This document shows, in pieces, positions 42,602-51,445 of a DNA stretch of 64,000 bases. Within the stretch, counting starts at the first letter, position 1; every line of letters starts with the position of its first letter. A program made the position numbers and the translations under genes. The DNA is from Neomicrococcus lactis (GTDB taxonomy: Bacteria > Actinomycetota > Actinomycetes > Actinomycetales > Micrococcaceae): contig NZ_JACHBL010000001.1 of assembly GCF_014200305.1 (NCBI RefSeq), forward strand, positions 1,922,001-1,986,000. The letters run 5' to 3'. The notes below the pieces were generated by a model that was given only the letters and a program-made list of their open reading frames with translations, was not told the DNA's origin and made no database searches.

Positions 42602-43162
42602 ATGACTTTCGCCGAAGACCGCGCCCGCCTGCTTGAACTCATCAAAGAACTCGCCGTAGTCCACGGCAAGGTCATTCTTTCTTCCGGAAACGAAGCCGAC
42701 TACTACGTAGACCTCCGCCGCATCACCCTGCACCACGAAGCCTCCATCTTGGTGGGCCGTGTGCTCTTGCACTTGCTGGACGAGAGGGGCATCGAGTTCG
42801 AAAGCGCCGGTGGCCTCACGATGGGTGCCGACCCAGTGGGCTCCGCCCTCATGAACGCTGGCCGCGAAGCTGGCCGCGCAATCGACGCCTTCGTCTGCCG
42901 CAAAGCTCAGAAGTCTTACGGCATGGGTCGCCAGGTTGAAGGCCCCAACGTGGATGGCCGCAGGGTGGTTGTTGTTGAAGACACCTCCACCACTGGCGGT
43001 TCCGCACTGACCGCCGTTGAAGGCGTCCGCAATGCGGGCGGTGACATCCAGGCCGTCGTGGTGATCGTGGATCGCAACACCGGCGCCAAGGAACGCATCG
43101 AAGAAGAAGCTGGCGTCCCATATATTTACGCCTACTCGAGCGACGAGCTCGGCCTGAGCTAA
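42602..43162 (+). CDS. pyrE: Orotate phosphoribosyltransferase
   Basis: A 186-residue PyrE. The PRPP-binding loop is VVVVEDTSTTGGS, with YYVDLRRITLHHEA near the N-terminus and GGLTMGADPVGSAL in the middle; CRKAQKSYGMGR carries the catalytic-loop lysines. It converts orotate and PRPP to OMP in pyrimidine synthesis. I chose ATG 42602 (MTFAEDRARL) rather than an in-frame ATG 81 bases upstream, because family members start here. It stands apart from other pyr genes and is followed by a terminator hairpin. Confidence 0.95.
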   Translation: MTFAEDRARLLELIKELAVVHGKVILSSGNEADYYVDLRRITLHHEASILVGRVLLHLLDERGIEFESAGGLTMGADPVGSALMNAGREAGRAIDAFVCRKAQKSYGMGRQVEGPNVDGRRVVVVEDTSTTGGSALTAVEGVRNAGGDIQAVVVIVDRNTGAKERIEEEAGVPYIYAYSSDELGLS

Positions 43163-43193
43163 CTCAAACGCTAAAACTCAATAAACGCACAAA

Positions 43194-43237
43194 CAGGGCA
43201 CTCTCAACCGGAGCGAAATCTCCGCGAGGGTGCCCTG
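43194..43237 (+). terminator. Terminator hairpin after pyrE
   Basis: CAGGGCACTCTC (43194-43205) pairs with GAGGGTGCCCTG (43226-43237) with one G-T pair. An inner CGGAG/CTCCG stem extends the structure. Confidence 0.7.
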
Positions 43238-43755
43238 CTAACGTAAGCTGCGGCGTCGTACTCCAAAGAATCCCAGCACCACCACAACCGCAGTCAGCAG
43301 CGTCAAAATCCAGACCCCCGCGGAGAGGCGACTGAATCTGCCAACGGGAGCCGACGCTAGGAGCTCGACGTGGCCATTGTCCTCGGGGCCTTTGACGTTT
43401 CTGGTCACGAGGTAAATGCACATGAACCCAGCGAAGATGCCGCCGCCGAGCAGATCGATGGTTTGGCCACCGGTCAGGCCCGGCCACAGGTTCACATCGC
43501 CTGGCACGTAAGCAAGGCGTCGATCAAGCCTGGCGGCGTCCGTCCACGGATCACCATCAAAGAGGCGAATGGTGCCGGCGTCCGCTGTGATGAGTTCCCG
43601 GATCACGCGAACCGTGGTGGATTTTCCGGCGCCGTTCGGCCCCAGAATGCCGTGCACCTCGCCCGGAAGAACGTCCAAGTCAAGCCCGTCTAATGCCCGG
43701 ACCCACTAAAGCTATTGACCACTTCACGCAGCTCAATCGCTGGCTTCTTAAGAAC
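43238..43755 (-). pseudogene. Chimeric remnant of an ABC ATPase fused to part of an ABC permease
   Basis: From the minus strand the sequence reads [18 protein letters not shown], then a frameshift, then [18 protein letters not shown] with Walker [10 protein letters not shown]. It continues to [19 protein letters not shown] and then joins abruptly to [19 protein letters not shown]. That segment, with [15 protein letters not shown], belongs to the permease partner of such exporters. ABC signature, Walker B and most membrane helices are missing. An internal deletion has therefore fused two neighbouring genes, and a second lesion broke the N-terminus. The remnant ends inside a copy of the dispersed motif at 43240-43260. 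It is not expected to function. Confidence 0.75.
43240..43260 (+). repeat. Copy of the dispersed motif at the end of the ABC remnant
   Basis: AACGTAAGCTGCGGCGTCGT, identical over 20 bases to 22761-22780. It lies at the point where the permease fragment ends, immediately after the pyrE terminator, so it may mark the deletion junction. Confidence 0.75.
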
Positions 43756-43808
43756 AAATGTACGCCGGAACTACACACAAATAAGCCCCAGGTGACTAGG
43801 CTAACTAC

Positions 43809-44258
43809 ATGAGCGAACAACCGATTGGATATTGGGTCAAACTCGTCGATTCACTGATCACCGAGCGCTTCCAAGATGCCCTCGAAGAACACGGCGTCAC
43901 GCGCCGTCAGTGGATGTTGTTGAATCATTTGCGCAGCGGCGCCGCGTCCGGCGGCGAACTCACCGAAGCACTCTCACCATTCTTTGGTGACCCGGTTCCG
44001 GAAGGTGAACCCCGTACGCCGTCGGAGCACCTCGCCGAACTCGTGGAGTCCGGCTGGGTTCTTGAAGACGGCCACATGTTCAGCCTGACTGAGCGCGGCA
44101 ATTTGAGTCTAGAACGCCTCACGGAAATCGTGGACGGCATCCGCACCTCTGCCACGGAAAACATCGAACCGGTTGACTTCGCCACCACAGTCAACACGTT
44201 GCGCACCATGGCTGCCAACCTCGGCTACCGGGACGGCCAAGCCGCGCCTCCGCAGTAA
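43809..44258 (+). CDS. MarR-family-like regulator
   Basis: A 149-residue winged-helix protein: ITERFQDALEEHGVTRRQWMLLNHL, HLAELVESGWV, then MFSLTERGNLSLERLTEIV. The overall plan is that of MarR regulators, with a long N-terminal dimerisation helix. The first recognition region is unusual in carrying an insertion (FFGDPVPEGEPRTPSE). It may have governed the broken ABC exporter divergent to it at 43238-43755. It ends 22 bases before the palindromic hairpin at 44281. Confidence 0.75.
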   Translation: MSEQPIGYWVKLVDSLITERFQDALEEHGVTRRQWMLLNHLRSGAASGGELTEALSPFFGDPVPEGEPRTPSEHLAELVESGWVLEDGHMFSLTERGNLSLERLTEIVDGIRTSATENIEPVDFATTVNTLRTMAANLGYRDGQAAPPQ

Positions 44259-44280
44259 GTGAGCTGCCCGCTTAAAGGGC

Positions 44281-44320
44281 GCGGCGTCGTCGTAATTTAT
44301 TACTAGTACGACGACGCCGC
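44281..44320. repeat. Perfect inverted pair of the dispersed motif, forming a terminator-like hairpin
   Basis: GCGGCGTCGTCGTA (44281-44294) and TACGACGACGCCGC (44307-44320) pair perfectly over 14 bp around a 12-base loop. It lies between the convergent MarR and ABC permease genes. This is the only place in the window where two copies of the motif face each other. Confidence 0.85.
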
Positions 44321-44340
44321 TCGGGGACATTATTTTCTTG

Positions 44341-45126
44341 CTATCTCCCCACGGGAGCATTGCGCACAACCACCCACGTGGCCGCGCTCATGAGGATCAT
44401 AATTGCCGCGACGATTGCGGCGGTTTTGAGGTAAGGATCCGCGCTCATCCAGCCGATAATGTCCAGCTTGGTGGTCACCGCGAGGGCGATGAAGCCTAGG
44501 AGGAGCACCACGGTGCCGATGATAGTGAACGTGACGCCAGCGGACTTCCAGCGCAGGTAGATGGCAGCGTAGAAATTGCCGGCCAGTAGCGAAATCCCGC
44601 TGATGACAAAGGACATGAGGAACGCGTTGAGGTAATCACCGTTGCCCAGAATATACGTGTCATACATCCGGGATCCGGTGAACCAACCGCGCGTGGCCTT
44701 TTCGGCGGCCAGTAGAACCGTGGAAAGGACCGCGAGTCCCAGGCTGGTGAGCATGAGGGTGAGCGTGGTACCAAGCCAATAGTCGCGCCGCGTGGAGCCG
44801 AGGGCCACCGCGAAGGGCAGCGATTTGGCGTACATGAGTGCGCCGAGCGAGACGAAGTAACCCGTCAGGATCCAGAGCGCCGCTTGGTTGTTACGCATGC
44901 CTTCGTAGACGGCTTCGGGTGGGGCGCCGGCGAGTTTGATGAGTTCGCCGATGATGATGGAAATGATGATGCCGGAGCCGATAATGAGCAACGGGACCAG
45001 GATCAGCTGTTTCTTGTCCAACAATTGGAGGCGGACCACTCGCATGATGCGTTCGCCGGCGCTAGGAGTTGTGGACTGGTTGGTGTGGGCAGGGCTGGTG
45101 GCGGTAGTGAGTGCTTGAGTGCTCAT
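44341..45126 (-). CDS. ABC transporter permease (GntR-ABC operon)
   Basis: A 261-residue integral membrane protein with about six hydrophobic segments (for example LILVPLLIIGSGIIISIIIG, LWILTGYFVSLGALM, TLMLTSLGLAVLSTVLLAA). Its start overlaps the ATPase stop (ATGA). With the ATPase it should form an ABC-2-like exporter. GntR-YtrA operons of this layout respond to cell-wall antibiotics in Firmicutes; here the substrate is unknown. Confidence 0.82.
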   Translation of the reverse strand: MSTQALTTATSPAHTNQSTTPSAGERIMRVVRLQLLDKKQLILVPLLIIGSGIIISIIIGELIKLAGAPPEAVYEGMRNNQAALWILTGYFVSLGALMYAKSLPFAVALGSTRRDYWLGTTLTLMLTSLGLAVLSTVLLAAEKATRGWFTGSRMYDTYILGNGDYLNAFLMSFVISGISLLAGNFYAAIYLRWKSAGVTFTIIGTVVLLLGFIALAVTTKLDIIGWMSADPYLKTAAIVAAIMILMSAATWVVVRNAPVGR

Positions 45127-46076
45127 CGCGAATACTCCTTCACTGCGAGCGCTTCCGGTGATTGTTGTGATTGGGTGCTGAGCGGGTCAATGTCATCGTG
45201 ATGGCCGAGTGCGGAGACGAGATCTTGCAGTGAGACGGGCGAGATCTCGAGGTTGCGCTGCGTCGCCGCTTGCGCGATTTCTTCGGTGACATGACCGGAA
45301 ATCGTGGCCGACTTCAAGCCGCCGAGCGTGCGTACCTTGAGAACTTTGAGGTTCTTGGTGAGTTCATCGACGGCCAATGCGGGACCCGCGAGGTTGTACG
45401 CGGATTCGGTGGCTTCTTCGATGCTCTTATCAAGAACGATCTTGCCTTCATCCAGCACAATGACGCGTTCGAAGAGGTTGGCTGCCTCGTCGATGAGGTG
45501 GGTGGAGAAGACGATAGTGCGCGGGTATTCGCCGAAGTCTGAGATGAGGAGTTCGTAGAAGACGTCGCGAGCGGTGGGATCGAGGCCCAAGTAGGGTTCG
45601 TCCATAAAGGTGATGGGAGCTCTTGAGGCGAGGCCAACGACGATGGCCAGCGCGGAAAGCTGACCGCGTGAATACTTCTTGATTTGGGTCTTTTTAGGAA
45701 GCCGGAAACGCTTTTCAAGCTTGAGCGCGAAGTCTTGATCCCAGTTTGGGTAGAAATCCGCGGCGGCCTTGAGGACGTGAGCCAGCTTGGCTTCTTCCGG
45801 GTATTTCTGGTTTTCGCGAATGAAACAAATGCGGTTGGTGGCCTCTGGGTTTTCCCAAATGTTGTGGCCATAGACCTGCGCAGTGCCGCCGGTTGCTTGC
45901 TCTTGATTACTCAAGATGCTCATGAGCGTGGTTTTGCCAACGCCATTGCGGCCGAAGAGCCCGACGATCGTGTTCTCTTCAATTTCGACCGTGAGTCCCT
46001 TGAGGACGTGGGTGTCGCCGAAGTTCTTGGTGAGGTTCTTCAGTGAAATTGCGGGCTTGGAATTAGAGATGGTCAT
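45123..46076 (-). CDS. ABC transporter ATPase
   Basis: A 317-residue ATPase. Walker A GRNGVGKTT, Q-loop near IRENQ, an ABC signature replaced by YSRGQLSALAIVVG (variant of LSGGQ), Walker B ITFMDEPYLGLD, and H-loop VFSTHLID. The last 90 residues are a regulatory-type tail ending in a low-complexity Ser/Gln/Asp stretch. It overlaps its neighbours by ATGA at both ends, so the three-gene operon is tightly coupled. Confidence 0.9.
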   Translation of the reverse strand: MTISNSKPAISLKNLTKNFGDTHVLKGLTVEIEENTIVGLFGRNGVGKTTLMSILSNQEQATGGTAQVYGHNIWENPEATNRICFIRENQKYPEEAKLAHVLKAAADFYPNWDQDFALKLEKRFRLPKKTQIKKYSRGQLSALAIVVGLASRAPITFMDEPYLGLDPTARDVFYELLISDFGEYPRTIVFSTHLIDEAANLFERVIVLDEGKIVLDKSIEEATESAYNLAGPALAVDELTKNLKVLKVRTLGGLKSATISGHVTEEIAQAATQRNLEISPVSLQDLVSALGHHDDIDPLSTQSQQSPEALAVKEYSR

Positions 46077-46462
46077 GACTGCGCTCCCTCCAGCGTGGTC
46101 TTTGACGTAGAAGTAGGTGCGGCGTTGATCATTTCGTGGAGCGAATCAACGTTGATGCCTAGGCGTTGAGCTTCGGCGACGAGTGGCTGAATGTAGGCCG
46201 CGGCGAAAGCATCGCGGCGTTCTTGGAGAAGCTGCTGGCGAGCGCCGGTGGCGACGAACATGCCGATACCTCGTTTCTTATACAGAATTCCTTGGTCTAC
46301 AAGGCGATTAAGAGCTTTGCCGGCCGTCGCCGGGTTGATGCGCATGAAGCTTGCAAACTCATTTGTGGAGGGCACTTGTGATTCTTCTGGGTAGAGGCCG
46401 TCCAAAACGCCTTCTTCGATTGACTGGCTGAGCTGAATGAAGATCGGGGCAGATTCCGTCAC
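46073..46462 (-). CDS. GntR-family regulator, YtrA type
   Basis: A 129-residue regulator: PIFIQLSQSIEEGVLDGLY, then EESQVPSTNEFASFMRINPATAGKALNRL and DQGILYKKRGIGMFV. The short helical tail lacking a ligand domain is typical of the YtrA subgroup. The GTG start at 46462 follows GGAGG. First gene of the operon with the ABC ATPase and permease; probably an autorepressor of it. Confidence 0.9.
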   Translation of the reverse strand: MTESAPIFIQLSQSIEEGVLDGLYPEESQVPSTNEFASFMRINPATAGKALNRLVDQGILYKKRGIGMFVATGARQQLLQERRDAFAAAYIQPLVAEAQRLGINVDSLHEMINAAPTSTSKTTLEGAQS

Positions 46463-46544
46463 GATGCACCACCCTCCTTCATTGGTTCATTACTCATGTA
46501 ACTAACTAAAGCACCTTAAGAACCAGTCGTCAAGGTATTTGCTG

Positions 46545-46561
46545 AGCGGCGGCGTCGTAAT
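46545..46561 (+). repeat. Intergenic copy of the dispersed motif
   Basis: GAGCGGCGGCGTCGTAA in the divergent spacer between the GntR operon and nadE. It is identical over 16 bases to the copy inside the UvrD gene at 4562-4577. Confidence 0.7.
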
Positions 46562-46594
46562 GTCCTTGAAATGAGTGGGCGCTACGCTAGGGGC

Positions 46595-47425
46595 ATGCGT
46601 GAACTGCAAGCGAAAATCATTGCTGAAATGGGCGTCAAGCCCTCCATCGACCCGGCTACCGAGGTAGCTCGGCGCGTCGAGTTCCTCGCGGACTACGCGC
46701 AAGCCACCCACACGAACGGCTTTGTGCTGGGCATTTCCGGCGGCATCGACTCCACGCTCGCGGGCCGCTTGGCCCAAATGGCCACGGAAGAACTCGCCAC
46801 CCGCGGTGTAGACGCTGACTTCGTTGCCGTCCGCTTGCCGCACGGCGTGCAGTTCGACGAAGCAGACGCGCAAGCCGCGCTGGACTTCGTCGCAGCGAAG
46901 ACAGAGTGGACGTTCAACATCCAGCCCGGCACGGACGGCATGATGAAAGAATTCCGTGCCACCACGGGCCGCGACATCTCAGACTTCAACAAGGGCAATA
47001 TCAAGGCGCGCTTGCGCATGGTGGCCCAGTACGCACTGGCCGGCGAGCGGAACTTGTTGGTAATCGGCACGGATCACGGCGCCGAGTCCGTCACCGGATT
47101 CTTCACGAAGTTCGGCGACGGCGGTGCGGACATCCTGCCGCTCTTTGGACTCAACAAGCGCCAGAACCGCCAGCTGCTCGAATTCTTGGGCGCCCCGGAG
47201 CCGGTCTGGAAGAAGGTCCCTACCGCAGACTTGCTGGAAGGCAAGCCAGGACGCACGGATGAGGACGAACTCGGCATCTCTTACGATCACATCGATGATT
47301 ATCTCGAAGGGCGCGAAGTTCCTACGGAGGTCGCCGAAGCGATTGAAACCAAGTACTTACGCACGCGCCACAAGCGCACCACCCCCGTCACTATCTTTGA
47401 TGAGTGGTGGAAGGATCAGTCCTAA
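46595..47425 (+). CDS. nadE: Ammonia-dependent NAD+ synthetase
   Basis: A 276-residue NadE. The ATP-pyrophosphatase loop is GISGGIDSTLAGRLA, followed by FNKGNIKARLRMVAQYALA, GTDHGAESVTGFFTKFGDGG and the C-terminal RTRHKRTTP. It makes NAD+ from deamido-NAD+ and ammonia. I chose ATG 46595 (MRELQAK) with AGGGG upstream, instead of ATG 46571, which lacks a ribosome site. The single-domain length fits the ammonia-type enzyme, with no glutaminase domain. Confidence 0.95.
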   Translation: MRELQAKIIAEMGVKPSIDPATEVARRVEFLADYAQATHTNGFVLGISGGIDSTLAGRLAQMATEELATRGVDADFVAVRLPHGVQFDEADAQAALDFVAAKTEWTFNIQPGTDGMMKEFRATTGRDISDFNKGNIKARLRMVAQYALAGERNLLVIGTDHGAESVTGFFTKFGDGGADILPLFGLNKRQNRQLLEFLGAPEPVWKKVPTADLLEGKPGRTDEDELGISYDHIDDYLEGREVPTEVAEAIETKYLRTRHKRTTPVTIFDEWWKDQS

Positions 47426-47462
47426 ACACTGCTCGCGTTGCGCATATTGGTAAGTTAGACAG

Positions 47463-48272
47463 GTGAAGATTGCTACCTGGAATGTGAATTCGTTGCGCGC
47501 CCGCGCTGACCGCGTGGAGTCATGGCTTGAACGCTCTGACGTGGATGTCTTGGCTATCCAAGAAACCAAGTGTAAAGACGAAAACTTTCCGTGGGATCTC
47601 TTTGAGCGCATGGACTACGAGGTAGCGCACTTCGGCCTGAGCCAATGGAATGGCGTGGCCATTGCGTCCCGTGTGGGGCTCGACGACGTGCAGCGCACCT
47701 TTGTAGATCAGCCGGCGTTCGGTAAGGGCGGCGTGGATCCGATTCAGGAAGCGCGCGCCATCGGAGCTATGTGCGGCGGGGTGCAGATTTGGAGTCTCTA
47801 CGTTCCTAACGGGCGCGCTCTGGAAGACGAGCACATGCCGTACAAGTTGCAGTGGCTGGATACGTTGAAGAACCACGCGAAGTCCTGGGTAGCTGAGGAT
47901 CCTGCCGCGAAGATTGCGCTTATGGGCGACTTCAACATTGCCCCACAGGATGACGACGTGTGGGACATTGAGTACTTCCTTTCCGAAGGATTGACCCACG
48001 TCAGCAAGCCAGAGCGCGATGCGTTCTACGCTTTCATTGACGACGCCGGTTTCAAAGATGTGGTGCGACCGTTTACTCCTGGCCCAGGCGTTTACACGTA
48101 CTGGGACTATAAGCAGCTGCGCTTCCCGAAGAAGGAAGGCATGCGCATCGACTTTGTGCTGGGCTCCCCCGCGCTGGCCGCGTCCGTGACGCACGCCGAG
48201 ATTGACCGCGAAGAGCGAAAAGGCAAGGGCGCTTCTGACCACGCCCCGGTCATCGTGGAATTGAGCGAGTGA
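47463..48272 (+). CDS. xth: Exodeoxyribonuclease III (AP endonuclease)
   Basis: A 269-residue ExoIII/XthA. KIATWNVNSLRAR start, metal-binding Glu in QETKC, YVPNGR, catalytic GDFNIAP, and SDHAPV at the C-terminus, with the YDR/WDY-type region YTYWDY. It cleaves abasic sites and trims 3' ends in base-excision repair. GTG start at 47463, 37 bases after nadE. Its stop overlaps the next start, so it is co-translated with the unknown 48269 gene. Confidence 0.95.
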   Translation: MKIATWNVNSLRARADRVESWLERSDVDVLAIQETKCKDENFPWDLFERMDYEVAHFGLSQWNGVAIASRVGLDDVQRTFVDQPAFGKGGVDPIQEARAIGAMCGGVQIWSLYVPNGRALEDEHMPYKLQWLDTLKNHAKSWVAEDPAAKIALMGDFNIAPQDDDVWDIEYFLSEGLTHVSKPERDAFYAFIDDAGFKDVVRPFTPGPGVYTYWDYKQLRFPKKEGMRIDFVLGSPALAASVTHAEIDREERKGKGASDHAPVIVELSE

Positions 48273-49249
48273 TCGAATCCAGCCGTTCCTTCCAGCATGA
48301 ATTCGCAGTCCCCGTAGCGAGCCTGCGTATTTACGAGCGCCTCGAAGCATTTCCCGCGGGCGAGCAAGCCAAAATTCTGGCGCGCCCGGATCTCACCAAT
48401 CAGCAGATTGATGCGGCGGAGCGCGAAGAGGCCATGCAACGGTTGATTCAACCGGCCGTGGATCCGTTTCCGAAGAAACTGGACAGCCCGTACCGTGCCG
48501 TCAGTTACCCCACGGAAGAAGGCGGCTTCACGTCCTACTACTGTCCTTCGCAGTTGACGGAGCGCGTGGCTTTGGCGTGCGCGTATTTTGACGATGAGAT
48601 GCGGCCATCCGTGCGCGAGGCCATCATTCCGGTGCCTGCACGCGAGAGTTTCTCGATGCGTGCGGCGGACTACTTTGGCCGAAGCTTGGACGATTTCTTG
48701 CGGGAACACTCGGCGTCCGCCCCAATCACGGATGAGACGTTGGGCGCGGAAACTCCGGCGGAAGAGGCTGAGCAAGATTCCGCCGCGTTCGGCGAAGGGT
48801 TGTACTCGCAGCAGTCCACGTGGGGCATACCCACCACATGGTTTTGGCTCATTGATCCAGTCGAAGACGTGACCGTGGTTGAAGCCACGCACGATCCCCA
48901 GCTCGGCCTCAACGGCGACATCACCGGCGCCCGCGTGTTGGTTCCGATGAGTCAGGCCCTCGCGCGGCTCACGTACACGGCCGCATCCATGGCGCTTCAC
49001 GCACCGCAAGTGGACCTCTTTGACGACCTGACGGATTTGTCCCGGTGGCTTGGCCGGTTCTCCAGGGACTCCATTGTTGAAGTGGATTACGGCAAGCTCG
49101 CGCAGTACGTGTGGCCGGATGATTCGTCCCGCGACCTGCGCGATTGGCTAGAAGCCATCGAGGACAAGGATGTCACCACGGCCACGCTCGCGTACCGGCG
49201 GTATATGAGCCGGTGGCTCAGCGTACGCGGAATTGCGCGCAGTAACTAA
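48269..49249 (+). CDS. Conserved actinobacterial-type protein of unknown function
   Basis: A 326-residue soluble, acidic protein. The GTG start overlaps the xth stop (GTGA). I recognise no domain. Recurrent features are WFWLIDPVEDVTVVEATHDP in the middle and many Trp/Tyr/Pro positions, without a membrane segment or signal peptide. Coupling with xth suggests a household or DNA-repair-linked role, but that rests only on position. Confidence 0.7.
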   Translation: MIESSRSFQHEFAVPVASLRIYERLEAFPAGEQAKILARPDLTNQQIDAAEREEAMQRLIQPAVDPFPKKLDSPYRAVSYPTEEGGFTSYYCPSQLTERVALACAYFDDEMRPSVREAIIPVPARESFSMRAADYFGRSLDDFLREHSASAPITDETLGAETPAEEAEQDSAAFGEGLYSQQSTWGIPTTWFWLIDPVEDVTVVEATHDPQLGLNGDITGARVLVPMSQALARLTYTAASMALHAPQVDLFDDLTDLSRWLGRFSRDSIVEVDYGKLAQYVWPDDSSRDLRDWLEAIEDKDVTTATLAYRRYMSRWLSVRGIARSN

Positions 49250-49262
49250 GGGCTGAATGTAA

Positions 49263-49901
49263 CTAAGCGTCCTTCACAATAATCACGCTCAATCGCCGCG
49301 GCCCGTGCACGCCTTCAACACGCTCCAGCTCAATATCGCTCGTGGCGCTCGGCCCGGAAATCCAGGTCTGCGGGTGGCTTGGTTCTAGGCGCGGCATGGC
49401 TTCCGGCAGGATTTCCACGATGGTGGATGCTGGCACCACGCACACGTGCTGATCGGGAACTAGGCTGATGGCGCGCCGGCCCTGGGTCGGCGTGCCGTCC
49501 AAAATGATGGTCCCAGATTCCGCCACGGAGACCGCACTCGAAGTCAGCACCGCATCCGTTGCATTCAGCTGGTCAACCGGAACGGGAGCCTCTGGCGAAT
49601 CCGTCACGACGTCCGCGTCAGCAACCCCAGCAATCCACTCAGCGTCCAAACCATGCGGCACCACCACAGAACGGGCATTGGCCAAAAACTCCGCGATGGC
49701 CCCCTGAAGATCGGTTGCCAGAACAACTTTCACTTCTGCTTTGTAGTCCACCAAGCGATCCGTGAGATGGTCAATGAGTTGGTCCTGGTTCATGGTTCCG
49801 GACTGGCGGTACTCTCGCGGAATATCAGTAACTGGCGCATCGCCTTGCAAGGCCACCCGCACGCGACTCAAGATGTCTTCTTTTGCACCCACGATTGTCA
49901 C
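49263..49901 (-). CDS. lutC: LutC/YkgG-like LUD-domain protein of L-lactate utilisation
   Basis: A 212-residue LUD protein. VVPHGLDAEWIAG, DAVLTSSAVSVAESGTIILD, RRAISLVPDQHVCVVPAS and HGPRRLSVIIVKD follow the family. I chose the GTG at 49901, which overlaps the lutB stop as GTGA. The 31 codons above it are lutB bases in another frame. Together LutABC oxidise L-lactate to pyruvate. Confidence 0.92.
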   Translation of the reverse strand: MTIVGAKEDILSRVRVALQGDAPVTDIPREYRQSGTMNQDQLIDHLTDRLVDYKAEVKVVLATDLQGAIAEFLANARSVVVPHGLDAEWIAGVADADVVTDSPEAPVPVDQLNATDAVLTSSAVSVAESGTIILDGTPTQGRRAISLVPDQHVCVVPASTIVEILPEAMPRLEPSHPQTWISGPSATSDIELERVEGVHGPRRLSVIIVKDA

Positions 49902-51445
49902 TCCCCTTGCTTTCCGGTTGGCTTTTGAGACGCTTGAGACTGCTGAGATTGCTGAGACCCCTGCGACTTTTGGAACTTTTCGCGCTGCGCCCACTGATCC
50001 CGGAACGAGGATTGTGGCGGCGCTGGAATGTCGCGGCTACTCGTCCAGCCGCCCGCGATGCCCGGCAACCATGAAATCCTCTGGTCCTTGCCCGCCAGCA
50101 AACGTCCCGCCGGCAAACCCTTCTCCAAGAACTTGAGGCGCGTGCCGGAAGATAGCGCCCACGAGGCACCCTTCATCAACACATCCATCTCGGTAGGCGC
50201 CTTCCGTACCGAATGTTGCGCTTCAACATCTTGAGCGCGCAGATCAACCAGGATTTCCGGAATGTTGATCTTCACCGGGCAGGCATCAAAGCACGCACCA
50301 CACAAGGACGAAGCGTACGGCAGTGAAGAATTCTCCTCCGCCGTGATGCCCGTGAGCAAAGGCGAGAGTATTGCACCGATCGGTCCCGGATACGTGGAAC
50401 CGTACGCGTGACCACCCGTCCGCTCATACACCGGACACACGTTCATGCACGCGCTACAGCGAATGCAATGCAGCGCGGAGCGGCCGTTCTTATCCGCCAA
50501 AGCACGCGTTCGACCATTATCCAGCATCACCAAATGAATATTCTGCGGACCATCTGGGCCGTTCTTACCCGTCCACAAAGACGAGTACGGGTTCATTCGC
50601 TCGCCGGTCGAGGACCGTGGCAACAGCTGCATAAAGACGCCCAGGTCCTCCCAGCGAGGCAGAATCTTCTCGATTCCCATCACGGTAATCAGCGTTTCCG
50701 GTAGCGTCAGGCACATGCGCCCGTTGCCCTCAGATTCCACCACGCCCAAGGTCCCAGTCTCAGCAATTCCAAAGTTCGCTCCCGAAATCGCCACCTTTGC
50801 ATTCAGGAACTTCTCGCGCAAGTAAGCACGCGCCGTCGCCGCGAGTTCTTTTGGATTATCCGTCAGGTCAGGGGAAGCGTTAGGAATTTCCGCACGGAAA
50901 ATATCGCGAATCTGCGTGCGGTTCTTGTGAATCGCGGGCACAAGAATATGGCTGGGCCGATCATGCCCCAGTTGCACAATGAGCTCGGCAAGATCGGTTT
51001 CAATCGCGTTGATGCCCAGGCTTTCAAGGTGTTCGTTCAGCCCTATTTCCTGTGTAGCCATGGATTTCACCTTGACCACTTCCGTCTCACCGGTCGCACG
51101 AATCAACGAAGTCACAATCGCGTTCGCCTCGGTCGCATCATTCGCCCAGTGAATCACGCCGCCGCGCGCGGTAAACGCCGCCTCAAACTGCTCCAGCAGT
51201 TCCGGCAACCGCGCCATCACGTTTTCTTTGATCCGCGAACCCGATTCGCGCAGCTCTTCCCAATCCGGCAGCTCGGAAACCACGTTGAGGCGCTTGTCGC
51301 GAATCGTATGCGTGGCGTGCCGCAAATTCGCACGCAATTGCTCATTCTTCAGCTCGCGTTTGGCTGCCGACTGAAACTTCTCATGCGCAAACAAATTGCC
51401 TTCGCCGCTGCTTCGCACTGCTGGAATACCTAGGTTGACGCTCAT
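49898..51445 (-). CDS. lutB: LutB, iron-sulfur subunit of lactate oxidation
   Basis: A 515-residue protein with an N-terminal LUD domain (VVKVKSMATQEIGLNEHL, ETGTLGVVESEGNGRM) and two 4Fe-4S motifs: CIRCSACMNVCPVYE and CGACFDACPVKINIPE. The C-terminal 45 residues are a low-complexity Gln/Ser/Lys tail (QGSQQSQQSQASQ) with no conserved role. Its ATG overlaps the lutA stop as ATGA. Middle gene of lutABC. Confidence 0.94.
   Translation of the reverse strand: MSVNLGIPAVRSSGEGNLFAHEKFQSAAKRELKNEQLRANLRHATHTIRDKRLNVVSELPDWEELRESGSRIKENVMARLPELLEQFEAAFTARGGVIHWANDATEANAIVTSLIRATGETEVVKVKSMATQEIGLNEHLESLGINAIETDLAELIVQLGHDRPSHILVPAIHKNRTQIRDIFRAEIPNASPDLTDNPKELAATARAYLREKFLNAKVAISGANFGIAETGTLGVVESEGNGRMCLTLPETLITVMGIEKILPRWEDLGVFMQLLPRSSTGERMNPYSSLWTGKNGPDGPQNIHLVMLDNGRTRALADKNGRSALHCIRCSACMNVCPVYERTGGHAYGSTYPGPIGAILSPLLTGITAEENSSLPYASSLCGACFDACPVKINIPEILVDLRAQDVEAQHSVRKAPTEMDVLMKGASWALSSGTRLKFLEKGLPAGRLLAGKDQRISWLPGIAGGWTSSRDIPAPPQSSFRDQWAQREKFQKSQGSQQSQQSQASQKPTGKQGE

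Noticed and set aside
48050-48060. GACGACGCCGG and similar short matches to the motif core inside conserved coding motifs (also 29061, 39082, 41690)
   Set aside because: Explained by Asp-Asp-Ala or Ser/Asp codons in conserved or low-complexity protein segments; the match is too short.
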